DNA from: RUG12783 sp946409545
Lineage (GTDB): Bacteria > Bacillota_I > Bacilli_A > RF39 > UBA660
NCBI GenBank assembly: GCA_946409545.1
Contig: CAMJWT010000008.1
Location: 1 to 64,000 of the forward strand
Reading direction: 5' to 3'
Length of the DNA stretch: 64,000 nt
Position 1 is the first letter of the stretch. Each line of letters starts with the position of its first letter. The translations under genes and the position numbers were made by a program. The notes under the pieces are model-generated. The model was given only the letters and a program-made list of their open reading frames with translations. It did no database searches and was not told where the DNA came from. This document shows, piece after piece, positions 53,340 to 62,920 of this stretch.

Positions 53340-56300
53340 ATGATGTATATGGTAGAAGAGAATAAGTTAGAAAAAACTAATACTATTAAAAATAAAACAA
53401 TTGTTTTAGTTTCTTTGATATTGCCACTTTTACTAATAATTGGTTTTCTATTAAAACCTATATTTTTAAAAAATAATGAAGAAATTTCTCTTGGTGATAT
53501 AAATGAAACGATGGATTATCAGTTTAGAGTAAGTTGGAATGACTACGGATATGAAAGTTATAGACCACAAAGTGTAAAATATGATTTATATAATGTTTTA
53601 GATGAGGATACAGTAGTTAGTTCAGTAACATTATCTTTTAATCAAAATACTCATGTCACATATGGCACATTTTCAAATGTCCCAAAATATAATTCAAATA
53701 ATAGTTTAGCAAAGTATATTATAAAGCAAGAACCTATTGATAATTATACACAAACTTATAATAAGTCTGTAAGAAAAGGACTCTGTATAGAATTTGGTAA
53801 TGACATAGAGTTTAGTGGTAATGAAACATATCTTGTTTTTTTATTTAAGAATACTGATAATGATAGACATTATTTAAAAAGTAGATATTCAAATGAAAAA
53901 TTCTATGCTAATGATTTAAAAAATAAAACAGTTTGTATTCCAACACCACAAACTGAATATTTTGAAATTTATGGTGGCAGTACATCAAGACTAGAAATAA
54001 AGAGAATCTATCCAGTAGATAATGTAAGTTATAGTTCAACTAAATATAACCGATTTACTATTTTTCGACCATATTATGGCGATTACTATCCTTCTAGGTC
54101 ACCAGCTGCATATTCATGGCAATCAACAACTACAAACTTTCCAGGTGCTGATATTATATATAATGGTGTTAATTATTATGATTATTCATATGACGTTGAA
54201 TGGGAAGATACTGATTATGAATCAATTCGTCCTAGTGAAGTAACAGTAAATCTTTATAATGAAAATGATTTATCTATTGTATTGCAAACGCAAACTTTAA
54301 ATATAACAAATACGACTTACTACAATAGATGGAGTGGAACTTTTAAAAACGTTGCTAGATATAATGAAGATGGTACAAAAGCAAAGTATATTATCAAGCC
54401 AATACCACAAAACAATTATGTTAATTATTATGATAGAAAATATGATGCAAATGCCACATGTATAGAATTTGGAGAAAATGTTTTCAATGGAGATGAATCT
54501 AAAACACTTCGAATTGGATATTTAAGTAGTATTGTTTATTTGTATCAAAATAGAACTGATATCTTTAAATATAATGATTTAAAGAACAAAACGATTTGTG
54601 TTCCGTCATATAATGGAATTTTTAAACTTTTCCTAAATGGGGATATTAGTAATTTAGATATCAAATATATATATCCAGATTATAATCCTTTTAGTGAATC
54701 TATCGGTTACGATAGTGAAGATGATGTTAAAGAAGATTTTTTTAACGAAAACTATCCACAAAATAGTGCTAACAACCTTGTTTCTTATATGTTTAAAAGT
54801 TCTAAAAAACCTTTTCCAAATGCTAATTTAATTAAATTTTCATATAATAAATATGATTTGAAATTTGACAAATATTGGGAAAATGATAGTAGTGAGTATA
54901 GGCCAAACAGTTCAGAATTCTACTTATATAGAAAAGATAATTTAAATGAGGTTTTGAGTACTGTTGTCCTAGATTCAAGCAATGTTGATCCTGATGACAG
55001 TAATCACTGGATAGGAACATTTAAAAACATAAGAAAATATGATGATAATGGAAATAGAATAGAATATGCTATTAGAGAAAAGCCTATTCCAAACTATATA
55101 ACATCATATGATTCAAAAGATGGCTTATCAATAAAATTTAATGAAAATACAAAATTTGGATATTCTAGTGCAGCCCATCTTTATGTATATAATCCATTTT
55201 ATGGGTGGAAAAATTTTGTTAATAATGTTAGTTATAGTTCATTAGGTGATAATGTAGGTGGTAAGACATATGATCTTAGTTTCCTTGATGATAAAAGATT
55301 GCAATCTTTAAATTCGTCTCTTTCAAGCGCAATCAATCTCGATCCTAAAGATACTATCTTTGGTAAAATAATTGAATTTATAGGGCAAGATTATCCAGAA
55401 ATGTATCATAATACTTCATTAATGGATGATTATACTTATATGTATAGTTATTCTTTGTCAGATCATAGTCAAAAACTATTCTTTACATATCGTGGAGATA
55501 GTTGGCAAGGAGATTATGGTTTGAAAATCGATAAAATTACGACAATAGGTGATGAAGTTATTATTACATCTAGATTAAATTTTAGAGATTTAGAAATAAC
55601 AAAAGAATGGGATGATAAAGGATATGAAAATTTAAGACCATCTAATGTAACAATCGATATCTATAGTGCTAAAGATTTAAATAATCCAATAAAAACTGTT
55701 CAATTATCAACTTCTGATATAGTTGATGAATATACTTGGAAGAAGACAATTAATAACTTACCTAAATATGATGAATCATTAGCTGAAATAGAATATATTA
55801 TCTCAGAAAGAAAAATAAGCGATGATTATATTACAGTTTATGATGCTGACCCATCATATAATGGATTAGCTATTGAATTTGCGGATGATATATATGGAGT
55901 AGGTTATATTTATACTGGTTATAGCTTAGAAAATGGAACTTTATATTATAGTGGTAATGGTCGAAAAGGATATTATCATCCTAGAACTGGTAGAAATAGT
56001 GGATATCAAGATGATATTTCAGGAAGAACAGCGTTCATTAAAACAAAGAATTTGTATTTAAAGATTGATAATAATAGTGAATATGATAATGTTGACGGTA
56101 ACTTCAACGTAAAAATTAATGATATTTACCCTGTTCAATATACCAATAGTAATTCTCATACAACGAATTTAAATAGTTATGGTAATATTTATGATTTAGG
56201 TATTTCATCCTATAATGATTATTTAGACGTTCAAAATAATGATGAATATGTAAACAAATACTTGCTTTGGGAATATAAATGGGAAGGATCTCTTGTTCCC

Positions 56301-58250
56301 AAAAAGAATTGTTTCATTATAAGAAATAAAATTAATAAAACGTCCATTCCAATTGAGAAAGAATGGAATGATCCAGGTTTTGAAAGTAATAGACCCGAAA
56401 AAGTAAAGTTTAATCTATATAATATAAAAGATGAAACTAAAATTGTTAGTACACTTGAATTAACAAAGAGCAATGAAAATCATAACAATAGTCATGAGTG
56501 GAAAGGAACTTTTAATAATATTCCTAAATTTAATAATAACGGTACCGTAGCAGAATATATTGTAAAAGAAGTGGAAAATGATAAATATGATGTTAAGTAC
56601 AATTTAAATAAAACGGGATACTGTGTAAAAATGACATCATATTTTAAACAAAATAATAATGTACATGTTAATTTTAGAGTGAAAAACGGGGATGATTATT
56701 TATACATTTCTAATAAAAATAATTCATATTCAAATAATATTGTAAATGCTTCATTAAAAAATGGCGAAATATGTTTTGAGACTGATAGTGATGATATTTA
56801 TATAGAATATAATAATAGAAACAATGGTAAGCAAATTACTTGGTATGGTGGGCATGAACTTAACAGGTACTTTTATTATAATTATCCATTAATTGAATCT
56901 ATTTATCCAGTTAATTTAGAAGAATATGATTATTCTGTTGGAACTCAAAAAGATACAACTGTACATGATTATGTGGAAGTTAGGGATAATGAGCCATTTG
57001 ATACCTATGAGAGAAATTATCGACTTCCAGATAGAATGAGCTATTATTATCAAACTTATATTCATTATAAATGGGAGCCGAAAGATGAAACTTTTGTTGG
57101 TTCAGATATAATTATTAATACTGCAAATATGAGAAGCGAACAATATATTAAAGAATTTGATGATACTGGATATGAATTATTTAGACCAAAAGAATTAAAA
57201 TTCGCTTTATATGAAATAAATGGTATTATGCCAAGAGAAATAAAGACAATTAACACTAGAAATTGTAACGAAAACGTTTGTGAAATTGATTTCGGTGGTG
57301 TAATGGATAAAGATATTGATGGAAATCCAATTAACTATAGAATTGTTGAATTAGAAACATATGGATATGATGTTTCATATGAGGATAATAAAGTTATTAA
57401 TAAAGCTGTTCCAATAGATGTAAATATTACTAAAGTTGATGATGAAAACAATAAATTAGCAGGAGCTAAGATAGGAATCTATAAAGATGATACTGAAATA
57501 TTAACTTATGTAACATCTAATGAAGTATATGAAACTAAATTATTACCAGGAGAATATATAATTAAAGAATTAGAAGTACCTAAAGGTTATAAGAAGAGTT
57601 TTGATATTAATATCAAAGTTAATGAAGATGGAACAATTGAACAAGATAATAATGTTGTTGATGTTATAACAATTGTTAATGAAAAAATAATAGGATTTGA
57701 TATCAAAATAAAGAAAACAATGAAAGATTCTAATGATAAATTTAACTTTAGAATAACTATTGAAAACTTTAATGATGCAGTTAACTATATTGGAGATAAA
57801 ACTGGAACATTAGTATTCAAAGATGGGGTTGCAGATATTGAATTAGGTGCAAATGAATATATAATATTAAAAGATATACCTATTGATTCCAAATACGAAA
57901 TAGTTGAACTAGAAGAAGATTATAATTTAACAATAAAAGGAACAAATGAGGGTATATTAAAACAAAATACCGAAATAGAATTCATTAATGAAAAGAAAGT
58001 AGTTCCAATAGTTGAACCAACTCCAAGTACAATAGATGATGAAGTAATTGATGCTGTTAATGGTAATGATGATAAAGAAACTCTAACGGGTGATGATGAG
58101 CAAGAAACTCAAAATGGTGATGAAGAAACTAATGTTAAAACACCAATAACAGGAATTACAAGTTATTTAAAATATATTGGATTATTGGTATTAATAAGTG
58201 TAGTAATTATATTTGTTATTCAAAAGCGTCATTACAAAAATAATAATTAA
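53340..58250 (+). CDS. Giant Cna-B/SpaA surface protein with TPITG sorting signal, paralogue 2 (about 1636 aa)
   Basis: A full-length paralogue of the protein at 11392-16284 with the same order. Signal/membrane segment about residues 20-42, the shared EEISLGDINETMDYQFRVSW opening, six Cna-B-like modules with Cys-paired insertions, a SpaA module (LAGAKIGIYKD, LLPGEY), a beta domain, acidic linker and TPITGI sorting signal with hydrophobic helix and basic tail. Start choice: TATAAT at 53324-53329 puts the transcript start near 53336, so ATG 53340 (or 53343, 53349) is likely. Overall identity is highest at the C-terminal third; the first modules diverge strongly except in two exactly matching DNA blocks. 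Confidence 0.85.
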   Translation: MMYMVEENKLEKTNTIKNKTIVLVSLILPLLLIIGFLLKPIFLKNNEEISLGDINETMDYQFRVSWNDYGYESYRPQSVKYDLYNVLDEDTVVSSVTLSFNQNTHVTYGTFSNVPKYNSNNSLAKYIIKQEPIDNYTQTYNKSVRKGLCIEFGNDIEFSGNETYLVFLFKNTDNDRHYLKSRYSNEKFYANDLKNKTVCIPTPQTEYFEIYGGSTSRLEIKRIYPVDNVSYSSTKYNRFTIFRPYYGDYYPSRSPAAYSWQSTTTNFPGADIIYNGVNYYDYSYDVEWEDTDYESIRPSEVTVNLYNENDLSIVLQTQTLNITNTTYYNRWSGTFKNVARYNEDGTKAKYIIKPIPQNNYVNYYDRKYDANATCIEFGENVFNGDESKTLRIGYLSSIVYLYQNRTDIFKYNDLKNKTICVPSYNGIFKLFLNGDISNLDIKYIYPDYNPFSESIGYDSEDDVKEDFFNENYPQNSANNLVSYMFKSSKKPFPNANLIKFSYNKYDLKFDKYWENDSSEYRPNSSEFYLYRKDNLNEVLSTVVLDSSNVDPDDSNHWIGTFKNIRKYDDNGNRIEYAIREKPIPNYITSYDSKDGLSIKFNENTKFGYSSAAHLYVYNPFYGWKNFVNNVSYSSLGDNVGGKTYDLSFLDDKRLQSLNSSLSSAINLDPKDTIFGKIIEFIGQDYPEMYHNTSLMDDYTYMYSYSLSDHSQKLFFTYRGDSWQGDYGLKIDKITTIGDEVIITSRLNFRDLEITKEWDDKGYENLRPSNVTIDIYSAKDLNNPIKTVQLSTSDIVDEYTWKKTINNLPKYDESLAEIEYIISERKISDDYITVYDADPSYNGLAIEFADDIYGVGYIYTGYSLENGTLYYSGNGRKGYYHPRTGRNSGYQDDISGRTAFIKTKNLYLKIDNNSEYDNVDGNFNVKINDIYPVQYTNSNSHTTNLNSYGNIYDLGISSYNDYLDVQNNDEYVNKYLLWEYKWEGSLVPKKNCFIIRNKINKTSIPIEKEWNDPGFESNRPEKVKFNLYNIKDETKIVSTLELTKSNENHNNSHEWKGTFNNIPKFNNNGTVAEYIVKEVENDKYDVKYNLNKTGYCVKMTSYFKQNNNVHVNFRVKNGDDYLYISNKNNSYSNNIVNASLKNGEICFETDSDDIYIEYNNRNNGKQITWYGGHELNRYFYYNYPLIESIYPVNLEEYDYSVGTQKDTTVHDYVEVRDNEPFDTYERNYRLPDRMSYYYQTYIHYKWEPKDETFVGSDIIINTANMRSEQYIKEFDDTGYELFRPKELKFALYEINGIMPREIKTINTRNCNENVCEIDFGGVMDKDIDGNPINYRIVELETYGYDVSYEDNKVINKAVPIDVNITKVDDENNKLAGAKIGIYKDDTEILTYVTSNEVYETKLLPGEYIIKELEVPKGYKKSFDINIKVNEDGTIEQDNNVVDVITIVNEKIIGFDIKIKKTMKDSNDKFNFRITIENFNDAVNYIGDKTGTLVFKDGVADIELGANEYIILKDIPIDSKYEIVELEEDYNLTIKGTNEGILKQNTEIEFINEKKVVPIVEPTPSTIDDEVIDAVNGNDDKETLTGDDEQETQNGDEETNVKTPITGITSYLKYIGLLVLISVVIIFVIQKRHYKNNN
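56391..56571 (+). repeat. 181-bp block identical to 14464-14644
   Basis: Counterpart in paralogue 2 of the exact block described in paralogue 1; flanks differ (GAAAGTAATAG versus GAAAATGAAAG before; GTGGAAAATG versus AAGAAAATG after). Confidence 0.93.
57204..57429 (+). repeat. 226-bp block identical to 15265-15490
   Basis: Counterpart in paralogue 2 of the second exact block. Divergence resumes immediately on both sides (TTCGC versus TTTGC before; CTAAAGTT versus TTAACTTT after). Confidence 0.93.
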
Positions 58251-58279
58251 AAAGAGTTATCATTGATAACTCTTTTTTA
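58250..58279. terminator. Bidirectional terminator between giant gene 2 and the DUF2207-like gene
   Basis: AAAAAGAGTTATCA-TTGATAACTCTTTTT stem with T tracts on both strands, between convergent genes. Confidence 0.88.
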
Positions 58280-59350
58280 ATAATATTCATCGCCTTTTCT
58301 TCGATCTAAGTTATTAGTAACTTTTCTTAAGAAATTAAAGTTTTTACGGGCATCTCTATCGTTTAACATTTTAACATATTTTGGGCCTCTTTTATCAACA
58401 GCTGTATATACATCTAATAACTTATTGGCAACTCCTAATGTATATGCATAAGGGAAGATATCAAATACATAATTTTTATCTTCTTTTAATAATTCTTTTA
58501 ATTTGCTTTCATTTAAATCATTTATGGTATTTTTAAATCTTTTTATTTGTCCAAAATATTTATGTCCTTCTTTATTCCTTTTTGGCATAATTAGAATAAG
58601 TGTATTCATAAACATTAACATTATAATATTAATTAATAAGTTTATTGTATAAGCGTTATTTGTTAAGTTAAAGCCAACAATTAAAATAAAGAATAAACAG
58701 AATAGTGTTAGAAGTCTATAAATATATTTTGTTATATTACTTTTCATAGCTTTTAATGGTAAATATGATGCGATATAAAAAATCATAAATAAGCATATTA
58801 ATCCATAATTAACGTTGTTACCTAATGTTTCTAAGAAAACTATTGTTACTGTAAGGAAGAGATTAACGATTACAATTAAGTCTGCAATCATAACATAAAA
58901 TGCATTATTATAAAAATATAAATTATTAACATGGGTAATATCATTTTTGAAATGTCTTATTTCATCTGTTACTTTATAAAAACTATCAACTAATTCATCT
59001 TCAATAACTGTATTTCTGTTTTTAAATAATTCATCAAAGAATATTTTAATTTCATCTTTCTTTTTATATGTTTTTAATTTAACTAATTGAAATGAGTTTT
59101 TAATTTCTTCAATTCTTAAATAACCATTACTTGCAAGATAGAGTAATAAAGAATTAACATCTTTTTCTTTAGCTTCTCCTTTTAATAAAAATCCTGCATC
59201 GAGTGTTGATAACTCTTTTGGTAACTTATATAATTTACCTTTAGTATTAAAATCTCCATCATATCCTTTAAGATACCATAGAAGTAAAATGGTTGCTGCT
59301 GATATGAGCATACATATTGTAAAAATTGATTCTAAATCCGCTAATAACAT
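58277..59350 (-). CDS. DUF2207-like membrane protein (357 aa)
   Basis: The N-terminal helix (residues 7-27) is followed by a cytosolic region with LPKELSTLDAGFLLKGEAKEKDVNSLLLYLASNGYLRIEE, the winged-helix-like part of the DUF2207 C-terminal region. About four further membrane helices occur at about residues 155-255. The large extracellular N-terminal domain of full DUF2207 proteins is missing. The C-terminal 90 residues are basic and cytosolic. It is divergent from a LemA-family gene, and DUF2207 and LemA genes are frequently neighbours in Bacillota. Function unknown, probably envelope-related. Confidence 0.85.
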   Translation of the reverse strand: MLLADLESIFTICMLISAATILLLWYLKGYDGDFNTKGKLYKLPKELSTLDAGFLLKGEAKEKDVNSLLLYLASNGYLRIEEIKNSFQLVKLKTYKKKDEIKIFFDELFKNRNTVIEDELVDSFYKVTDEIRHFKNDITHVNNLYFYNNAFYVMIADLIVIVNLFLTVTIVFLETLGNNVNYGLICLFMIFYIASYLPLKAMKSNITKYIYRLLTLFCLFFILIVGFNLTNNAYTINLLINIIMLMFMNTLILIMPKRNKEGHKYFGQIKRFKNTINDLNESKLKELLKEDKNYVFDIFPYAYTLGVANKLLDVYTAVDKRGPKYVKMLNDRDARKNFNFLRKVTNNLDRRKGDEYY

Positions 59351-59465
59351 AACATACCTTCCTATTCTAAAAACATTATAACATAATATTGAATTATTCT
59401 TAATAAAATTGTTAAATATGATTTACAAAACTGTATAATAATTATATAATTTCATTGGTGATATT

Positions 59466-59939
59466 ATGTTTTGGGTATTTTTTATCCTAATAGTTGGGTT
59501 GGTTGTATATATAAGTTATGTTTATAATGATTTTATTAATGTAAGAAGTAAAATTAGTGAAGAATGGGAAACAATGTGTACTAATTTAAAAGATCGTTTT
59601 GAAGTCTTCAAAGAATTAATGGACGCTAATAAAGATGTATCTTTTAATAGTCAAGAAGTTATCGATTTAATGGACAATCTTCAAAAAGTTACAAGTAAAG
59701 AAGAATTTGTTCCTTTATATCAATCTTTTGAAAAAAAAGTAAATGAATTTATTGAAACAATTGGTAAAGATAGTAACACTAATATTCTTACTAAACTTTA
59801 TAGTACAAATAGTAAAATCGATTTCGTTAAAAACTTTTATAACGAAAATGTATCATCATATAATAGAAAGATTGATATGTTTCCATCAAATCTTGTTGCT
59901 AAGGCAATGAATTATACTAAAGATACTTTACTACCATAG
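59466..59939 (+). CDS. LemA-family protein (157 aa)
   Basis: The N-terminal membrane helix spans residues 2-20. The rest is a helical bundle facing the cytosol or cell exterior. The end of the bundle carries the family hallmark FYNENVSSYNRKIDMFPSNLVA, matching YNxxVxxYNxxIxxFPxxxxA. The opening YVYNDFINVRSKISEEWETM resembles the LemA NxLVxLRNRVxEAWSxI pattern, here without the second half of typical LemA length (about 185). GGTGATATT precedes ATG. It is 10 bases upstream of a DUF308 gene. LemA function is unknown. Confidence 0.88.
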   Translation: MFWVFFILIVGLVVYISYVYNDFINVRSKISEEWETMCTNLKDRFEVFKELMDANKDVSFNSQEVIDLMDNLQKVTSKEEFVPLYQSFEKKVNEFIETIGKDSNTNILTKLYSTNSKIDFVKNFYNENVSSYNRKIDMFPSNLVAKAMNYTKDTLLP

Positions 59940-59948
59940 GAGGGTGTT

Positions 59949-60533
59949 ATGGAAAATTTAAAAAAACTTCGTAATTATTCATTTGCAATATCAATTGTTT
60001 ACATTATTTTAGGATTATTAATGATTCTTAATCCAAGTTTTATTAGTAACGCTATTAATTATGTAATTGGCTTTTTGATAATGCTATATGGTGTTGTATA
60101 TTTAATTAATTTATTTGTTAAGAAAGACGAATATATTTTAAATAGATTTAATTTCTTTACAGGAGTTATGTGTATATCATTTGGATTATTTTTAGTACTT
60201 CATCCTGATTTATTACACCAATTAATTCCTTTCTGTGGATCTATTATTATTTTTGTAGATGGTATTTATCAAATTAGAAATAGTTTTGTTCTTAAAAAGA
60301 ATAAATACAAATTTTGGTATGTTAATTTAATTACAGCATTTATCTTTATTGGATTTGCTATCTTTGTAATGATTAATGCAAGTAGTATATCAAATTTATT
60401 AATAAGTATTATTGGTGGAGTTTTACTAGTTGATGCTCTATTAGATATTTATACAACAATTGTTATTAATCGTCGTGTTAAAGCGATTGTTGATGCCGGA
60501 CATATTTTAGAAGCTGAAACAAAAGAAGATTAA
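59949..60533 (+). CDS. DUF308 (HdeD-like) membrane protein (194 aa)
   Basis: Six membrane helices arranged as three hairpins, with the family pattern SIVYIILGLLMILNPSFI...YVIGFLIMLYGVVYLI repeated twice, ending in a short basic loop and cytosolic C-terminus. HdeD-type proteins act in acid or envelope stress in Enterobacteria, but no function is known in Bacillota. An AGGAGGGTG ribosome site precedes ATG. It is in an operon with the upstream LemA gene (gap 9 bases) and probably the lysozyme-like gene (gap 23). Confidence 0.9.
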   Translation: MENLKKLRNYSFAISIVYIILGLLMILNPSFISNAINYVIGFLIMLYGVVYLINLFVKKDEYILNRFNFFTGVMCISFGLFLVLHPDLLHQLIPFCGSIIIFVDGIYQIRNSFVLKKNKYKFWYVNLITAFIFIGFAIFVMINASSISNLLISIIGGVLLVDALLDIYTTIVINRRVKAIVDAGHILEAETKED

Positions 60534-60556
60534 TCTCTAGAAAGGTAGGTAGGATT

Positions 60557-61150
60557 ATGATAAGAAGAATTTTTATATTTACAATAGTTGGTCTATTTAA
60601 TTATGTTCTTCTTCTAGGAGTAAATTTTTCTAATAAATTTATTCAAGATAATGATCTTATGGTTTATTTTCATGAAAAGCCAAAAGAGGAAGAAGTTATT
60701 AATCCTACAGAACCAAAACCTGCGGTTATAAATGAATGGAATGGTGAAACGAAAGAAGCCATTGGTAAAAAAATCGAAAAGTATTATAAAGATACCACTT
60801 TAGAAGGATATGGTGAAAGAGTAGCAAGCAGTGCTATTAATCGAAATGTTGATCCATATTTGATTGCAAGTATTATTTATATAAACTCTGGTTGTAAGGA
60901 TGAATGCCAACCAATCGTAAGATTATGTAAAAATGCTGGTGGTACAACGGGATCACCTAATTGTATGGGTGGTAAATATACAAAATATAATAAACTAGAA
61001 GAGTCTTTTGATGACTTAGTTGTATACATAAGAGATAAATTTATTAATAAAGATATGGATAGTCCATATAAAATGTATAAGTCTTATGGTAAAGATTCAG
61101 CTTGGGCTTACAAAGTTGATAAATATATGAAATTGATTAAAAAAGGTTGA
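60557..61150 (+). CDS. Membrane-anchored lysozyme-like protein with altered active site (197 aa)
   Basis: An N-terminal signal-anchor spans residues 5-25, then a Glu/Pro linker. A domain at about residues 65-195 resembles the lysozyme-like/glucosaminidase fold: VDPYLIASIIYINSGC corresponds to the segment that normally ends in the catalytic Glu-Ser, and YTKYNKLEESFDDLVVYIRDKF to the YxxYxxxxESxxDY segment. The catalytic Glu position is Asn110. Two Cys pairs (GCKDEC, LCKNAG...NCMGG) may form disulfides. It is therefore either an inactive binding protein or a member of a family I cannot place. GTAGGTAGG precedes ATG; it stops at TGA. Confidence 0.65.
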   Translation: MIRRIFIFTIVGLFNYVLLLGVNFSNKFIQDNDLMVYFHEKPKEEEVINPTEPKPAVINEWNGETKEAIGKKIEKYYKDTTLEGYGERVASSAINRNVDPYLIASIIYINSGCKDECQPIVRLCKNAGGTTGSPNCMGGKYTKYNKLEESFDDLVVYIRDKFINKDMDSPYKMYKSYGKDSAWAYKVDKYMKLIKKG

Positions 61151-61170
61151 CAATCATCAATCTTTTTTTC
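61143..61170 (+). terminator. Terminator of the LemA-DUF308-lysozyme-like operon
   Basis: GGTTGA-CAATCA-TCAATC stem (one G-U pair) with a T tract, overlapping the TGA stop. Confidence 0.85.
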
Positions 61171-61233
61171 TTTTCAATTAATTGTATAAAAAAAGACTAT
61201 ATGATATCCTTATAATAGGAGTAGAGTGATATA

Positions 61234-61878
61234 ATGGTACAAGTTGTAAAGAAAATATGGCCAGATGTAAAATGGTTATTCAACTACATGGCTAGTATTT
61301 TATTATATTCAATTATTATTTTATTACTTTTAGTAGGTGGGCTATTAGTCGCTTATGTTGTGGATTCTAGAAAGAATGCTCAAGCTGGTGATTGGAAACC
61401 CCCTCTATATAATGCGTATATAATTGTATCGCAAAGTATGACTCCAGCAATTAAAGTTAATGATGCTATTATTATAAAAAGACTTGATGCAAAAGATTTA
61501 AAAGTTGGTGACGTTGTAACTTATTTTTCAGAGAATCCTGAATATTATGGAATAATGATAACGCATCGTATTTTAGAAAAAAATGAAATGAATGGGAAAT
61601 ATAGTTTTGTTATGAAAGGTGACTATAACATTAGTCAAGATCCTTTAACAGTTAGTGAAGAACAAGTATATGGTAAAGTAATAATGAGGATACCAAAGAT
61701 AGGTATTATTCAAGAATTACTATCATCATATGTAGGTTGGATTTTTATAATTATTCTTCCTGTTGGCTTAATAATTTCAATTGATATCGTTAAGTTATAT
61801 GGAAAGATTAAGAAAAATAAAAGAAATGAAAAAAGAAGAAAAAGATTAGATAATCCTATGATGGTTATGGAAGGATAA
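61234..61878 (+). CDS. ER/SipW-type signal peptidase I, second copy (214 aa)
   Basis: A membrane serine peptidase of the Ser/His subtype. An N-terminal helix spans about residues 22-45. The nucleophile lies in VSQSMTPAIKVND (Ser68 by count from the ATG). YGIMITHRILEK supplies the His base. MKGDYNISQDP is the conserved Gly-Asp box. A second helix spans about 165-190, followed by a strongly basic cytosolic tail. It has a longer N-terminal region and a different tail from the sipW copy at 24291. No SipW-dependent substrate lies next to it; the small membrane protein downstream is only 13 bases away. GAGTGATATA precedes ATG. Confidence 0.9.
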   Translation: MVQVVKKIWPDVKWLFNYMASILLYSIIILLLLVGGLLVAYVVDSRKNAQAGDWKPPLYNAYIIVSQSMTPAIKVNDAIIIKRLDAKDLKVGDVVTYFSENPEYYGIMITHRILEKNEMNGKYSFVMKGDYNISQDPLTVSEEQVYGKVIMRIPKIGIIQELLSSYVGWIFIIILPVGLIISIDIVKLYGKIKKNKRNEKRRKRLDNPMMVMEG

Positions 61879-61891
61879 TAGAGGTGTTATT

Positions 61892-62155
61892 ATGAATAAT
61901 GATTTTTATGGAAGTGTTGGAACAAGCGATTATCAAACTAATAGTCAAAATAGAGAGAATAATGGTTTTTATAATCAATATGATGAAAATTTTTATCATC
62001 AAGGACCAAAGTATAATCAACAACAGATTGATTTATCAAATGCCAAAAGAAAAAAACAAGAGATTGATAACATCGTTGGAGCGGTTATTTTACTTGCAAT
62101 AATCATCGCTTTATTGATTATATTTGTAATACCAAATTTAGATTTTACATTTTAG
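61892..62155 (+). CDS. Small Asn/Gln/Tyr-rich tail-anchored protein (87 aa)
   Basis: The first 52 residues are polar (Asn, Gln, Tyr, Asp rich) and probably disordered. A single hydrophobic helix at about residues 62-80 (GAVILLAIIIALLIIFVI) and a short tail PNLDFTF end the protein. It resembles in style the disordered membrane proteins at 1100-2260 and 2336-3031. It is in an operon with the signal peptidase (gap 13 bases), with GAGGTGTTATT as ribosome site. Function unknown; possibly a partner of the peptidase. Confidence 0.75.
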   Translation: MNNDFYGSVGTSDYQTNSQNRENNGFYNQYDENFYHQGPKYNQQQIDLSNAKRKKQEIDNIVGAVILLAIIIALLIIFVIPNLDFTF

Positions 62156-62158
62156 AAG

Positions 62159-62187
62159 AAAGTCATTTAATTAATGACTTTTTTTAT
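62159..62187 (+). terminator. Terminator of the second signal peptidase operon
   Basis: AAAGTCATT-TAATTAA-TGACTTT stem-loop and T tract. Confidence 0.87.
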
Positions 62188-62218
62188 TTATAATGTTATA
62201 TTTATGATAGGTGATAAT

Positions 62219-62920
62219 ATGAATATTCGTCATTTAAATTTAAAATATATTTCTAATATGAGAGATATTGGAGGCTATGAAACTAAAGAAGGTCGTGTTA
62301 CTAAATTTAACAGATTATATCGTAGTAATTATGTAAAAAACTTAGAAGATGATGAATTAATGTTATTAAAGAACAATCATTTATCTTTAGTTATTGATTT
62401 AAGAAGTAATGAAGATAATGAATTAAAACCTAATTATTTAAAAGATAAAGTGGAATTTCATAATATCTATTTACCAGATGAATTACCTAATGAAGAAAAA
62501 GATGTTCCTGGTAGTTATATTAATATTTTAGAAAATAAAGAATTAAAAGAAGTATTTGAATTAATTAGAACGCATAAAGATTTAGTAATTATTTCTTGTT
62601 CTATGGGTAAAGATCGAACAGGTGTTGTAATAATGCTTTTGATGCTACTGTGTGGTGTTAACAATAAAGATATTATTGCGGACTATAATTTATCATATAA
62701 CTATTTAAAAGATGATGTTAATTTATATCATTTAAATCATCCAAAGGCAGCAGCTTGGGTAGGAGCTTCTAAATCATGGTATATGGAAGATACTATTAAG
62801 TTATTTTATAATCGTTTTCAAGATGTAAATGATTATTTTATTAATTATCTTGGAATGACTCCAGATAGTTTATTTGAATTAAAGGAGAGTTTATTGTATG
62901 AAAAAGAAAAAGAATTCTAA
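62219..62920 (+). CDS. Tyrosine/dual-specificity-type protein phosphatase (233 aa)
   Basis: Cytosolic member of the bacterial Tyr_phosphatase3 group. The N-terminal signature is NMRDIGGYETKEGRVTKFNRLYRS, the catalytic P-loop is SCSMGKDRTG (about residues 137-146, Cys nucleophile and Arg), and the general-acid side lies in VIDLRSNEDNE. Family members hydrolyse phosphotyrosine or phosphoinositides. ATG 62219 is chosen because it follows TAGGTGATAAT; an upstream in-frame ATG (62174) lies in the promoter region (TATAAT at about 62191). It overlaps the next gene by 23 bases. Confidence 0.9.
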   Translation: MNIRHLNLKYISNMRDIGGYETKEGRVTKFNRLYRSNYVKNLEDDELMLLKNNHLSLVIDLRSNEDNELKPNYLKDKVEFHNIYLPDELPNEEKDVPGSYINILENKELKEVFELIRTHKDLVIISCSMGKDRTGVVIMLLMLLCGVNNKDIIADYNLSYNYLKDDVNLYHLNHPKAAAWVGASKSWYMEDTIKLFYNRFQDVNDYFINYLGMTPDSLFELKESLLYEKEKEF

